Part shown: in pieces, positions 33,801-48,100 of the stretch
How the letters are laid out: each line of letters starts with the position of its first letter
Position numbering within the stretch: position 1 is the stretch's first letter
DNA from: Alviniconcha marisindica
Lineage: Eukaryota > Mollusca > Gastropoda > Provannidae
Assembly: GCA_018857735.1 (NCBI GenBank)
Contig: JABMCL010000941.1
Coordinates: 280,001-344,000, forward strand
Direction: 5' to 3'
DNA length: 64,000 nucleotides
Program-made: the position numbers and the translations under genes
The notes under the pieces: generated by a model
What the model was told of the DNA's origin: nothing
The model's database searches: none
Seen by the model: only the letters and a program-made list of their open reading frames with translations

Positions 33801-36549
33801 ATCTGTGCACAAAGTTCTGACATTCAGCATTTCAAGTGAATTAATCAGATTTAAGGGTGATAACTGTTTTTCCAGTTTTTGCCAAAAAGTGAAATTAATG
33901 TTTGCATTATCTTTTTACATATTGTTGTATGTACCTTGAAGTAGATAGAGATAATTGGTTTGTAATGCCTAGTCAGCCATGATAGTTAAATATTGGTGAA
34001 TCTGAAAGTGAAAGGGAGCAATTCTGTTAAATCTTTCTAAATATTACTAGTTTTACTTTTAGGTGAGATTGTGCCCCTTTCACACCTCTCCCTTGAGATG
34101 TTCATGCCAGTTAAGCAGTTTTGCTTTTAGGTGAGATTGTGCCCCTCTCACACCTTTCTCTAGACTCTTGAGATGTTCATGCCAGTTGAGCAGATTTGCT
34201 TTTAGGTGAGATTGTGCCCCTCTCACACCTCTCTCTTGAGATGTTCATGCCAGTTAAGCAGATTTGCATTTAGGTGAGATTGTGCCCCTCTCACACCTCT
34301 CTCTTGAGATGTTCATGCCAGTTGAGCAGATTTGCTTTTAGGTGAGATTGTGCCCCTCTCACACCTCTCTCTTGAGATGTTCATGCCAGTTAAGCAGATT
34401 TGCATTTAGGTGAGATTGTGCCCCTCTCACACCTCTCTCTTGAGATGTTCATGCCAGTTAAGCAGATTTGCTTTTAGGTGAGATTGTGCCCCTCTCACAC
34501 CTCTCTCTAGACTCTTGAGATGTTCATGCCAGTTAAGCAGATTTGCATTTAGGTGAGATTGTGCCCCTCTCACACCTCTCTCTTGAGATGTTCATGCCAG
34601 TTAAGCAGATTTGCTTTAGGTGAGATTGTGCCCCTCTCACACCTCTCTCTTGAGATGTTCATGCCAGTTAAGCAGATTTGCTTTTAGGTGAGATTGTGCC
34701 CCTCTCACACCTCTCTCTTGAGATGTTCATGCCAGTTAAGCAGTTTTGCTTTTAATGATCTGACCCATTGACATGACCCACTGTCAGCATCAATCATCAT
34801 GCTCACAGGAAAGTTTGAAAAGAAAAAGGAGATAGGAACTGTTTTTCATGATAGTAACTGTTTTCCATGGTAGATGTAAATTGACTCTGTGTTCACTCAT
34901 CTTCTTTCCATTCAGAACAAATCTGGTTAAGCGTTGTTGTTTTCAGTTTTAGAAGAAAAAGGAGATAGTTTTTCATAGTACTCGTAGTTGTTAATTGACT
35001 GGATGTTTACTAATCTTCTTTCCATTCAGAACAAATCCAGTTATTTTTTATTTATTTTTAATTTTCAGTTTGAAAAGAAAAAGGAGATAGTTTTTCATAG
35101 TAGCTGTTAATTGACTGGATATTTACTCATCTTCTTTCCATTGAGAACAGAACTTACTGGGTGCTCCATTTGGAACAAATCCAGTTTAAGTTCTGTTTTT
35201 CAGTTTGAAAAGAAAAAGTCTGATTCTTTGAAAAGAAAAAAAGAAGAATTTTTCATAGTAGTTGTGAATTGACTGGATGTTTACTCATCTTCTTTCCGTT
35301 CAGAACAAATCTGGTTACGTTCTGTTTCTTCTTTGTTCTGTTTCTTTTCTTTTTAGGGCTGTGTCCATTACAAGAGTTCACTGTGCACATCATGTCTTAG
35401 TTCAATGAGAATAAAGTCAAACCATAAGATCAGAGTAAAAAGGACAAGCTCTTTTGCAGTTGCGTGAAAACTTCTGTTCTCTGCACAGGTGCAGCGGCAG
35501 GTGCACCCCTCCCTGACAGCCAAGGAAGATGCGATGGACTACATCGAGGGGCTGATGCTGCAGCTGCTGCAGCTGCTGTGCTCCTCACAGCCCCACACTG
35601 TTCAGGATGTGGAGGAGCGGGTGCACAAGACGTTTCCAGACCCCATTGACAAGTGGGCCATCAGAGACGCACAGAATGCTCTGGAGAAGGGCAGGAAGAA
35701 CTCCAACCTTCTGCTGCCCGTGGAGAAGGTGCAGCCGCTGCTCAAGGTGGGTCAGGTGTTTTCTTTCTTTCTTTTTTGTTACTGGTTGGAATCAGAAGTA
35801 GCTGAGTATTAATTGTATTTTCTTGGAGACCAGTTTTATGTTTTCCCGCTGCACAGTTTGGCATGCATTGCAATTGTCTTTACAGTGAGTAGCTGTAGAA
35901 TTAAAGATTTTGACTCCTATGAGGAAACAGCATTTTATACACATTAATGTTGGCCTGGTTTCAGTGGCAGAAACTAGTGCAAATATTTTCTCAGACTGTT
36001 ATTAGTGTTAGTATATCATCTATATGGGGCTAGGACAGGGAGAAATCTTTCAAAACGTTGCCTGTTCATAACAATTAACATGCATTAAACTTTACACTTC
36101 GTTTTTTATATTAGTTGCTGACCTTGACCTTATTGCCAAGGTCACAGGGTAACATCAAGGTAGTAAAACTACTAGTTGTTAGCAATTCAAGCCTTATGCA
36201 AATTTTATGTAGATCAACATGACCACATGCAAAATACTCTTCTGTCTTTATGTCTTGGTCAGTTGTTGTGCAAGAGAGATGATGACTATTTTTGATGATG
36301 ATGATGAATATTTTTTTCTCCATTTGGCAATAAGAGTTAGTCAGGTGCACAGAATTTGTTTTTTTCACAAGAGATTTTCGATTTGACCCAGTTTGTCTTT
36401 TTTTTCCAGGAGGTGCTTGGGTATCGGGTAGACTACAATGTGGCAGTGTACATTGTTGCTGTGATAGAATACACTGCTGCAGATATTCTGAAGGTAAGGC
36501 TATGTCATACATCACTACATGGCCATACACATACACACAGGAACACACA

Positions 36550-36580
<31 letters not shown>

Positions 36581-39500
36581 ATGTGACATTTAACACATCA
36601 GCAGACATATAAAGATATTTTTCTTAATGCAACAAAAAAGATAAAAATTGTAATCATGTGTACACATGCAGAACTTGTTCTCTGATGTTCCTCATGTGTA
36701 CACATGATTAAAAATTTTTTTTGTACAAGACTGATTACTGTGTTAAACATTGCCTGCCAGTTCTTTTCCTTGTCTTCTTTTTTCCTGAAGGCTGGAAAGT
36801 GATAACTGAAGTTTTTCTTTTCCACATTCAGTTCACTGGGATCTATGTGAAAAATATCCGCCACACAGAAATCACTTCGCAAGACATCAAAGTGGCAATA
36901 TGTGCGGACCAGGTAATTTGTGTGTGTGTGTATGCGTGTATGTGTCAGTGTGTGTGTGGTTATTTGTTGGTTTTAGTGACCAGAACCAAAGTTAGGAAGT
37001 TGGTAATGGTGCACATTCTGCCCATTATGTTTGAATTTAATGTCTGTTATAAATTTGAAATTATATATGAAAACATATTTATGGAACATATGGTGTGTGA
37101 TTGTCTCCATTGCTGTCAGTGTTGATTACTTTGAGAATTGTTTTTAGTTGTTCTTTATACTTACATGTCTCTGAAAGACTCTGAAGCATGGAAATTGTTT
37201 GTTTGTGGGGGTTTTGTTCTGTTTTTTTCCTCTGTTTTGTTGTTGTTTGTTTTTGTTAACCGTTAGACCAGCTACTAAGCTCATAAATAAACAAATTTTG
37301 CAACTTCACTCTTTTTTTTAAAGTAGGCCATTTTGCCTTTGTTTGAGATATTCAGAAAGACATCGGGTTCTCTCTGTCAGCCTCTTTCTTTAGCTCAGCA
37401 CTCAAAACTTTTTTTTTCTCCCCAACATGACACTAATTGGTGTTTGTGGGTCTGTGTGTGAGTGTGTCTTTGTATGTGCGTGATGAAGAGGTTGTGTATG
37501 CTTGACTCTATGTGTATATGGCACTTGTGTAGTTTGTATCAGTTGTAAATACTGTTAGTAATGGTAAAATGCTATGAGCTCTTGTGGGAAATGCGCTTTA
37601 TAACTGTAAGTTATTATTATTATTCTACTGTGGTTTGACTGGAGTTGAATCACCTTGACAGACTGCATCCGGTAGCTGAAACATTGTCTAACTTTATAAA
37701 TGTAATCTGTTGTTATTCCACTGCTGTTTGGCTGGAGTTGAATCACTCTGACAGACTGCATCCAGCAGCTGAAACGTCTTCTGACTTTATAAATGTAAGC
37801 TACTGTTATTATTCCACTGAGGTTTGACTGGAGTTGAATCACCTTGACGGACTGCATCTGGCGGCTGAAACGTCTTCTGCTTTCTCTGCCCCCTAGGTGC
37901 TGGTAGACATGTTCACGCAGGAAGAGGATGTGACGGCGATGATGATCGAGGACGAGCCTGTCAGGCGAGAAGTCCATGACCTATGAGGAGATTGTGAAGG
38001 ACTTCATCATGGAGGAAACGCAGTACTTGCGGGATCTGAACATGATCATCAAAGTGTTTCGGGCTCCCTTCGCCGACCTGTTTCCGCGCTCCAAGGTAAA
38101 GTGCTGGACAGGGAAGTGTGTGTGTATGTGGTGTGTGCATGCAGTGTGTATGTGTGCACATGTATGTGTGGGTATTTCTTACTGCCTGTCTGTCTGTCTG
38201 ACCCTCGTTCTCTCTGTCTCTCTCTGTTAGGTTCTGTCTCTCTGGAACAGTTGCACCTGGTGACGTAGTAATATTTTTGTTCTCTAGTAGTAGTAGTAGT
38301 ACAACAAAGATCAACATAATCATAGCACCGGTATTTAATGGGCATCTTTATTCTGTGTAAAGACAAATCGACATTGGGTACTTGAGAACTCTTTTGTTCT
38401 GATGCTCCATGATGTTTATCATGTCTAGTGCTGTTTTGCTTTGTGTCATTGTAGGATATCTGTATTTCATAGTGTTACATTCAAAATGGCATCACACATA
38501 GATCTGTCTCCGTTTTTTTATTTATTGTCGTGCTTTTATGCCATTTTTATGCTCAACGCGTACATTCTTCCCAGGACCTTGACGTGATCTTCAGCAACAT
38601 TCTGGACATCTATGAGTTCACTGCCAAGCTGCTGAGCTCTGTGGAGGAGCAGGTTGAGGTTGCTCAGGATAACGAGGTTCCCCTCGTAGGCACATGCTTT
38701 GAGGATCTTGCTGAGGTGAGTAATATCAACACAAAATACTGCCAGCAGCCTGTGGGCACCTTCATGTCCTTTGATGCAGCTAGTAACAGTTCCTGTGTTG
38801 TTGGATTGTTGCTTGGTAGTATGTGGAAATGCAGGTCTGATGGGTACTGACTGTCACCATTTTGGAGATTGGGATTTACAAACACATGCCAAAAGCATTT
38901 AAAATTGGAGAGCTGCAGCACTTGTGATGCCCTTGAGAAACTGGTTTCAAACTTGAAACAAATGGGATCATGTTTGGTTTGCAGAAGGAAAAAGACATTC
39001 TGTCACACAGTTTAGAAATCAGTCAGAAGTAAGGTAGGACTTTTATGTGTTATGTCGCTGCTGTAACTGTCAGTGAACTGCAGTTAATATACAGATGAGC
39101 CTGGTCTTCATTTGAATATAATATACAGATGAGCCTGGTCACTTGAACAGACAGATGAGTCTGATCTTCTTTTGAATAGTTGCATGGCATGAATAATTTG
39201 GATGCTTGCGTGTTTTTTTCTTCTGGATATTCTGGTTTTTCTCCACCTCATCTAAGACTAAGAGGTACTGCCCATACTATAGGCACATAGGACCCTTGTG
39301 TCCCAAGGAGTCCTCACATCAAGTTTCATCTTATTAGGTTCAGGGGGTCAAGTGCCAAATCATGCATGGTGTTGACACAGACAGGCAGACGCTCAATAGA
39401 CAGTAACAGTAAGCTGAATTATGGCTACATTTGCGCACTGCATTTTATGATGTATGGACAAATCACACTTTGTTTGTTTTTCTGTACTTTAGGGAGAAGA

Positions 39501-40421
39501 ATTCAATGTTTATGAGCGCTATGTGGACGATATGCTGTCACCGAGAGGAAAGGAGCGCCTCAACACACTGCTACAGAGGGAGGACGTCTGTGAATTGTTA
39601 AAGGTACTGCCACAGAGGTGTTGAGTTCAGAGGCTTACGGTTGTTAAATTGTGTAACTAATTAAAGGCTCTGGTTTTATATTGTGACACGCTGATGCACC
39701 GCTGAATAAATGTTTGAGAAAAAGATGATGCTGTCCAAGTGTTTTTATTCAGTGACAAATGATTTACAGTGCAATTTCCATGATGATGGTCACTTGTAAG
39801 CATAATTGATGGCTGTCAGAAGTGTTTCATTTAGAGCTGGTGTGTGTCTAATGATCTACAACAGAAAAATGAAGCTGCAGCATTTTTATCATTGTATATG
39901 GACAGGGTGAGTGTAATGATGTGAGAGTGATTCTGCTTCTCTTGTTTGTGAACAGAATGAACAATGATGCGAGAGTGATTCAGTGAACAGAGTGAACAAT
40001 GGTGCAAGAGTGATTCAGTGAACAGAGTGAACAATGATGCGAGAGTGATTCAGTTTTCTCTTTAGATCATGGTGCCATCAGTGTTTGACCCCAGACTCTG
40101 GCAAAGCAACCATTTCCACTTAGGTCATGACCAACAGTGTCTTGAGTGGATTTTGCATTGATGTGTGCAGAAATCTGGAGGACATGGCTTCAGGAATGCG
40201 ATGAAGTACGTTCTTCCAAAACTGCTGATGGGACCGGTGTACCATTGTCTGCATTACTTTGAAGTCATCAAGGTAGGCCGTGCTTTTCGCCTTGGATGTG
40301 GGTCTACCTTGTCAAAGTAAAGAGAAGAAAACAAAATAGATTTGGATTAAGGTCCCCTGAAAATGATGAGTGTGACAGGATTACTAGTGAGTGTGGGAGT
40401 TTGAGTGTGGGTGTGGGTATA

Positions 40422-40458
<37 letters not shown>

Positions 40459-41969
40459 CTTTGCATACACTTTATAATTACATGCATGCATATATGCATT
40501 ACATGGGACTGTGTACATGTTATATGCAAGCATTGGGGGGAAAGTCCTTGTGAAGAATACTGCTTTTATGCACTGTAACTGTGTAAATATAACATAGCAA
40601 GATGTATGTGTATTTTGTGTGGGTGGGTGTGCACACGTGTGTGCGCGTGCGCATGTATGTGTGCGTGTGTGTCTTTGGTGTGTTTGTTCATGTGGTGTGT
40701 GTGTGTGTTGAGTGTGTTTGTTCACATGCAGTATGTGTGTATGCAGGCTTTGATAGACACCAGTTCCAGTGAAGAAGACCAGGAGGTGTTGGAACAGGCC
40801 TATGGGTTGCTGCAGTCTCTCAAAGTGGCGCTGGAGCGGCGCTTCAGTGGGAACATACCAAAAAGGAAACCCTGGTCAGTGCCTGAATGCATGTCATGAA
40901 ACCAGAAGCAGAGAAAACAGCAGGATTGACAGAAATCGGAAAAGGAACAGAGACATTGCTGAATAATAATGAAATATTTATGGAGTGGGAACCACTAACA
41001 TAGAAAGAGAGCTCAGTGTGCTGTATGGAAGTCAGATATGTAAACTACATCCATGTTGAGACATCTCAAGCAGAAAAATGACAATAACTACAAGCAATTC
41101 AAATCACAAGCAAGTAAACAGGCAAGACCTAGATACATACACACATGCTTGTGCACACAAATGCACACACACATGCACAAATGCACACTCACACAGCACA
41201 TGTCAACTGAACTAATTTAAAAAACAAGTTTTTTTTGGGGGGGGGAGGAGGGGTAGAGAATTTGCTAGCAGTAGTAGGTCTTAAACAGATTCACCCTAAG
41301 TCTTATCAAATGTTTTGGTGAGAATTTTGATTACATTTACATGTGTATTATACCCCCCTCCCCCCATCCCCCCATCCCCCCCTGTCCCATTCCCTTGTGG
41401 ACTTTTGCTCAAACTGTTGCACTTACCACAGTACTGCTACTATGAAGAAGAATACTGTTCAAGACATTTTTACAAAGTCCTTTACAAATTCCAGGGAAAT
41501 CTCTCTGAGGTTACATGGGCGATCCAATCGCCAAGCCCAGGTGCAGAAAATGGCAGAACTTCAACGCAATATTGACGGCTGGGAGGGCAAGGACATCTGG
41601 CAGAGCTGCAGTGAATTCATTCTAGGTGAGAGTCTGTGGTGGATGGAGGCTTTGTTGGATTCCTGTGGAGAGACATGGGAGCTGGGTGGGTGCGTGGGGG
41701 ACTGGCTGGAGTGTGAGTGATGTGCCTGTAAGTGGTGTTCAAGGGCAGGGATGGGAACCACAGGGATGTTGCTCCATCAGATGGTTGCTGGTAATGGGTT
41801 CCAAGGTGTTGGCTTCAGTCTGTGTGTGTGTACGTGTGTGTGTGTGTACATGTGTGTGTGTGAGTGTGAGATGGAGTGGTTCTTTATCTCATGGTACCAG
41901 TACAGAGACTTGGAGACAGAGAGAATGTGAGTGTGGATCTGTGAGAGAGAGACAGCCAGGCAGAGAGAG

Positions 41970-42007
<38 letters not shown>

Positions 42008-42065
42008 TGTGTGAATAATGCAGTGTATGTGTGAGTGATGGAACGTTTCTATATCTCATGGTACC

Positions 42066-42114
<49 letters not shown>

Positions 42115-45100
42115 TGTGTGTGTATGAGACACAAGAGAGAAAGAGAGAGGAGGTGCTAAGTCTGATCCAATTGGTTGAACTGTTCCAGATGGTGTCCTGG
42201 CCAAACAGGTGGGAGCCAAAAAATGGTCTGAGCGTCATGTGTTTTTGTTTGATGGCCTCATCATCCTGTGCAAGCAGAATGCCAACTCCAAGCGAACATC
42301 CGGTGCTGGTCCCTTCGCCGAGTACAAGCTGAAAGAGAAGCATCTCATTCGCAAAGTGGACGTCGTTGATAGGGAGGATACAGAAGGTACTTTCATTTGT
42401 TCGTATGCAAGAATTGTTTGCAAAGAACAAAAAGTGTTGAACATATTGTACATTCATTATTTAATAACAAGTAAATGTTACTTGTTATTAATAAATGAAT
42501 GCACAGCTCTTTACTCCTGGCGTTCAGTTCTTGATCTTCCATAGGGTATAGTGAAGATCATCAGTTGAAATAATTCTGCTGCTGTTATCCAGTATTTTTA
42601 TTTGGTTCCGTATCACCGTCTATTAGTCCATCACTTTTTCAAAGGTGGGAATGTGTTGGTTTTTTTAGCATGCGTTACACACAAAGGTGAGATAAGCGCA
42701 AATGAGTCTTCACAGGAGTTGACCTGGATGAACTGGACTATGTCCATTTGCCCTGCCTTGACGAGGAGTTGAGATCACAGTTGCTTTTAGTGGTTTATCA
42801 TCTTGGCATACTGACCATCAGGCTATGGCTCCTCCCTAGTTCCCTGGTCCTAGTCAGTCGCATTTGATCTGCTTGGTTGTCAGTGTGAAGTGCTTTGTTG
42901 GAGAATGGTATATACATGTAGGCAGATGATTTGTTGAAGATTGGTGTTTACATGTTATGTGAATACAAGAGTATAACTATATTAGAAAGTGATGGCATTT
43001 TTTTTGTATGGCTTTTGATGTATTGTGTTTTAGGCTTGAAACTTCCTAGCTTTAAAAACCTGTTTACATTTTTTTAAACAGTTTGATGAACTGAATGTTA
43101 GTTTGTGTGTAAGAATTCCAAAGCAGTGGAAAATAATACAGTAGGAAAAAATTTCAAAATGTAAGCTTGGCCTGTTATACATATATAACAACATTAAAAA
43201 AAAATTACCCTTTAATTTGCTGATATTTTTAATGCAAATGGGGAAAAGAAGAAGAAGATTAATATGAAGCAGAACATATATGTATTTATAAAAATAAAAA
43301 TAAAAGCAGAATATGTATTCATTAGACATTTAAAAAAAAATATATATATAAAAAGAAGAGGAAGCAAACTAGCATTAGTAAAATGATACGAGAGCCAGGG
43401 TATGAAAATTACAGAAGATGTGCATGACTCATCAGTGTTGACTTTTTTCTGGGTATGGTTTATTATCATCTTCATGTGTGTAGTGAAAGATTGCAATGGC
43501 GTGATTATTTTTTCCAGACCAGAAAAATGCATTTGAAATCGTACCCCGTGACCACATAGGCATTGGGCTGAGCACGAAATCATCAGCTGAAGAAAAGTGC
43601 AACTGGATGGCAGCCCTTATCACTCTTCAGACAAGGAGGTAGACTTAATTGCTGTTGTGTGTTGTCCTGTTCTAAATCTTTGGTTTTAAAGTACACATTT
43701 TATATTTACTTTTCGTGTTACTAGAAAAAGATAAACACACACACACACCCTGGATTAAACTGGGGTTTGTATTGACTTGTGCATGTGGAACAGGCAGAGT
43801 GAAAACAGTTTATTTCTGGGGTTGTATGGTCGTATGGAAGGAGAAATTTCTAGTGATCGAAAGTTCAAGACTTTGCCCTCAGAGCGAATCTGTGCCTGCA
43901 GCAAAACAAAAGAACACACCACAGCTCGGTGCAACATGGTGCAGCATAACATGGTACAGCAAGTGGAATATGCACAGCATATCATATCACAACATGTATA
44001 ATTCAGAGGATAATTAAAACTAATCATCCATGTCTGTGTTTATTTCTTTCCTTTAGCGTGTTCAGTGCAACACAGTGCAACATTTACACAGCGCAGCAAG
44101 TGCAGTATGCATAGCATGTCAGTCGTAACATGTGACATGGACAGAGGATAATTAAAACTAATCATCCATGTCTGTGCTGATTTTTTTCCTTCAGCATGTT
44201 CAGTGCAACATTAGCAACACAGTGCAACATTATGCAGCACAGCAAGTGCAATATGCACAGTAACATGTGACATGGACAGAGGATGAAGAAAACGGATAAA
44301 CCATGTCTGGATTGATTTTTTTCCCTTCCCCTTCAGCTTGTTCAGTGCAACACACTGCAACAATACACAGTGATTGCAAGTGCAATATGCTCGGCATATC
44401 AATCATATAACACAGAGAGGATAAAGAAAACTATCTGTGCTGATTTTTTTCCTTCAGCGTGTTCAGTGCAACACAGTTTAATATTACACAATGCAGAAAG
44501 TGCAATATGCGCAGCATATCTGTCATGGCGTGACAAGGACAGGGGATGAAGAAAACTGACCTGACCATGTCTGTGCTGATTTTTTTCCCTGCAGTATGTT
44601 GGAGCGCATCTTAGATGGGAAACTACGCGAAGAAGAGAAGTGCCATCCACTCATTATGCCGCCGGCGGAGAAGTATCGCTTTGCTGTAAAGGACTCGGAC
44701 GAGAACATCATGTTTGAGGAGCAGCAGGAGTCGTCGATCGAGAGCCCGCTGATCAAGGGGGGGACGCTGATCAAGCTGGTGGAGCGGTTGACGTACCACA
44801 TGTATGCCGACCCCAAGTTTGTGCGCACCTTCCTGCTGACCTACAGGTCTTTCTGCACCCCGCAGGATCTGGTGGACCTGCTGATTGAGAGGTGAGTTTG
44901 AGGGGTCTAGTGTGTAGTGTAGGTTTCTGCTGATGAGTGTGTTCTGTGCTCTACAGGACCTTCTGGTTGAGAGGTGAGTTTGAGGGTTCTAGTTTGTAGT
45001 GTAGGTTTCTGCTGATGAGTGTGTTCTGTGCTCTACAGGACCTTCTGGTTGAGAGGTGAGTTTGAGGGTTCTAGTTTGTAATGTAGGTGTCTGCTGACTG

Positions 45101-48100
45101 AGAGGTGAGTTTTGAGGGTTCTCGTTTGAAGTGTAGGTTTCTTTAGACGAGTGTGTTCTGTGCTCTACAGGACCTGGTTGAGAGGTGAGTTTGAGGGTTC
45201 TAGTTTGTAATGTAGGTGTCTGCTGACTGAGAGGTGAGTTTTGAGGGTTCTCGTTTGAAGTGTAGGTTTATTCTGTGCTCTACAGGACCTTCTGGTTGAG
45301 AGGTGAGTTTGAGGGTTCTGGTTTGTTGTGTAGGTTTCTGCTGACAGATGTTTTTAGGGTTCTGGTTTGTAGTGTAGGTGTGTGCTGACTGAGAGGTGAA
45401 TTTGAGGGTTCTAGTTTGTAGTGTAGATTCCTTCTGACGAGTGTGTTCTGTGCTCTATATGACATTCTGGTTGAGAGGTGAGTGTAGGATTTAGTTTGTA
45501 GTGTAGGTTTCTGCTGATGAGTATGTTCTGTGCTCTTTGTGGCATTCTGGTTGAGAGGTGAGTTTGATGGTTCCAGCTTTAGTGGAGGTTTCTGCTGACG
45601 AGTGTATTCTGTGCTCTATGGGACCTTCTGGTTGAGAGGTGAGTGTAGAGTTTAGTGTGTAGTGTAAATTTCTGCTGAAAAGTGTGTTCTGTGTTCTACA
45701 TGTCCTGGTTGAGAGGTGAGTTGAGGGTTTAGCTTGTAGTGTAGGTTTTCTGCTGACGAGTGTGTTCTGTGCTCTATGGGACCTTCTGGTTGAGAGGTGA
45801 GTGTAGAGTTTAGTTTTTAGTGCTGAAAAGTGTATTCTGTGTTCTACATGACCTGGTTGAGAGGTGAGTTGAGGGTTTAGCTTGTGTAGGTTTCTGCTGA
45901 CAAGTGTGTTCTGTGCTCTACAGGACCATCTGTTTGAGAGGTGAGTGTAGGGTTATGTTCAGCATGTACTTTTATGCTGACCCATGTGTTCTTCGTGCCC
46001 ATTAGAGGTGTTAGTGGATAGGCTGTTTGGGGAGTTTTGATTGTTTGTACCCTTCTTGAGGTTCTTGTGTTTTAAGTAAGGCTGCTGGCTGAAAGGTGAG
46101 CATAGGGCTAGGGTCTCCATGTACCCTTCTATTGACCTAGGTGCTCCTCGGTACCCAGTAGAGATGTTAGTTTTTAAATGTCTGAGAGAACTTTGTTTGA
46201 ATTTAAGAGATGAAAGCAACAAGGGAAAAAAAGGTCTGTCTTGCCTACCGACCCTGTGTTTATTGCCCTGTGTTACCATTAGCAGAGGTATTTAAAACAA
46301 TTTTTTTTTTCATTTTCATTTTATAAGACATCTCAAGAAGTATGTAGGTTTCATCAATTTCAGAGTGGCAGAGTGAAGTGCTAGGGTGACTGAGCCCTCA
46401 AACCATCATCCCTGTTTCAGGTTTGACATCGTGGAGCCCCACGTGGAGGAGCCGGAAGATGATGACAACTTTGAGCTCAGCATGCGCATTAGGGAGGACC
46501 TCAAGCGTTTCCGCAAAGAGTATGTGAAGCCGGTGCAGTTCAGGTGTGTATTGTTGCCTCAGCTTTTGGAATCGGCATGAACTGTAGTTGATTAGCTTAC
46601 ATACAACACATATGGCAGCTGCTGGAAAGAACTGTACTTTTGGAATCGGCATGAACTGTAGTTGATTAGCTTACATACAACACATATGGCAGCTGCTGGA
46701 AAGAACTACTTTTCCTCCCCATCGCTTTAAAGCTTTGTGTTTAGTTGTTTCGTTTGCCAGGTAGACTGACTTTAAGAACAGTGCCTGCATGTACTTTCTG
46801 CTGTCTACGTTAAGGCTAAACAAAGGACAACAATAAAGAAAGGAAAAAAACTTGATTGAAGATGAAATTGGAAATAATTTTTAAATGAACTTCCATAAAT
46901 ATGTGATACTTAAACTTTGTTTATTAAGTAATATTTGAACGCCATTTAATTTGAAATCACACTTTTCCTGCAGAGTGGTCAATGTGCTTCGTCACTGGGT
47001 CGACCATCACTTTTATGACTTCGAGCGTGACAAGTCCTTGCTGGACAAGTTGCGTGAGTTCCTGCTCAACATCAAGGGCAAGGCCATGCGCAAAATGGCT
47101 GACTCCATCATCAAGGTCATCCAGAGGAGGGTATGTACTAGGAGTGTTTGGAGAATCATTTTCCTGTTGATTTGGTGAAAAAGATTTTAAGGGCATGTCT
47201 GTGTGTTTTTGCGTTTGTTTTGTATTGCAGTATTATTATATTGTAGCAGTGCATTATGTGAGGCGCTTGGAACTAATATGGATTTGCGACATTACAGATA
47301 CATTTGAATTGATTAATTGAAGGTACAGGAGAGTGCCACGCAGAGGTTAGACCCACATTTTATATTAAGCAGTTTGGGGGTACCTTTTGGAAACGGTCCT
47401 CTTGACAAGACTGCAGCCTTAGGTTGGCCATTCCAGATGGTTTCTCGCTCTCATTTTTAGTCCTCTTGTTCTTTCTGTCTTGTCATTTTTCTGCTAACAG
47501 GCCTGACTTTTCTCCAAAGAAAAATCTCTCCATGTTTTTTGTTAAGAGATAGATTTTTTTTGTTTTTTTGATATGGCTTTTGAGCAGCTAGGAAATGATA
47601 GTTTGTAGTGGTATGAGCAATTTGTTGCCATACGGCCAGGTATTTACCATTATGCGTTTTATCTATTTCTTTTGTTTCTTTTTCTTTCCTGTCCATTCCT
47701 TTTTTTAATTTTTCTTTAGTCTTGTATCAGTAAATTAGATGCAGTGGTCGATGATGCATTTCCTAATCTTGTATCAGTAAATTAGATGCAGTGGTCGATG
47801 ATGCATTTCCTAGTGTTGAATGCTTTTTTGAAGGGACTAAATCTTCGAAAATTTGTGTTTGATGTTTGTGTGTGTGTTTTGTTTTATATTTGTGTAGGGA
47901 TGTTTCTGTGGATTTGGCTTGAGAAAAGGTGTACTTACATGAGAAGAGTTTTGAAATATGCATTTGCTTGGGACAGAGTGGTCGCCCTGTGCAGCTGACA
48001 GGATTTTCAAATCCAGTTACTAACCAGCTAAACATTTTGTTGGGCAATATCCACTTTTTGTCCCGTCGGTTCCCTGTCCTCAGATGGCTTCAGGATGCGT

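Larger units (their letters stand above)
30874..35488 (+). other. Sos intron 1
   Basis: The 4.6-kb intron holds a second copy of the dispersed repeat (31977-32435), a 67-75 bp array with AG|GTGAG motifs (34050-34750) and a longer-unit array (34800-35345). The stretch 32440-34030 shows only AT-rich single-copy sequence. Confidence 0.8.
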
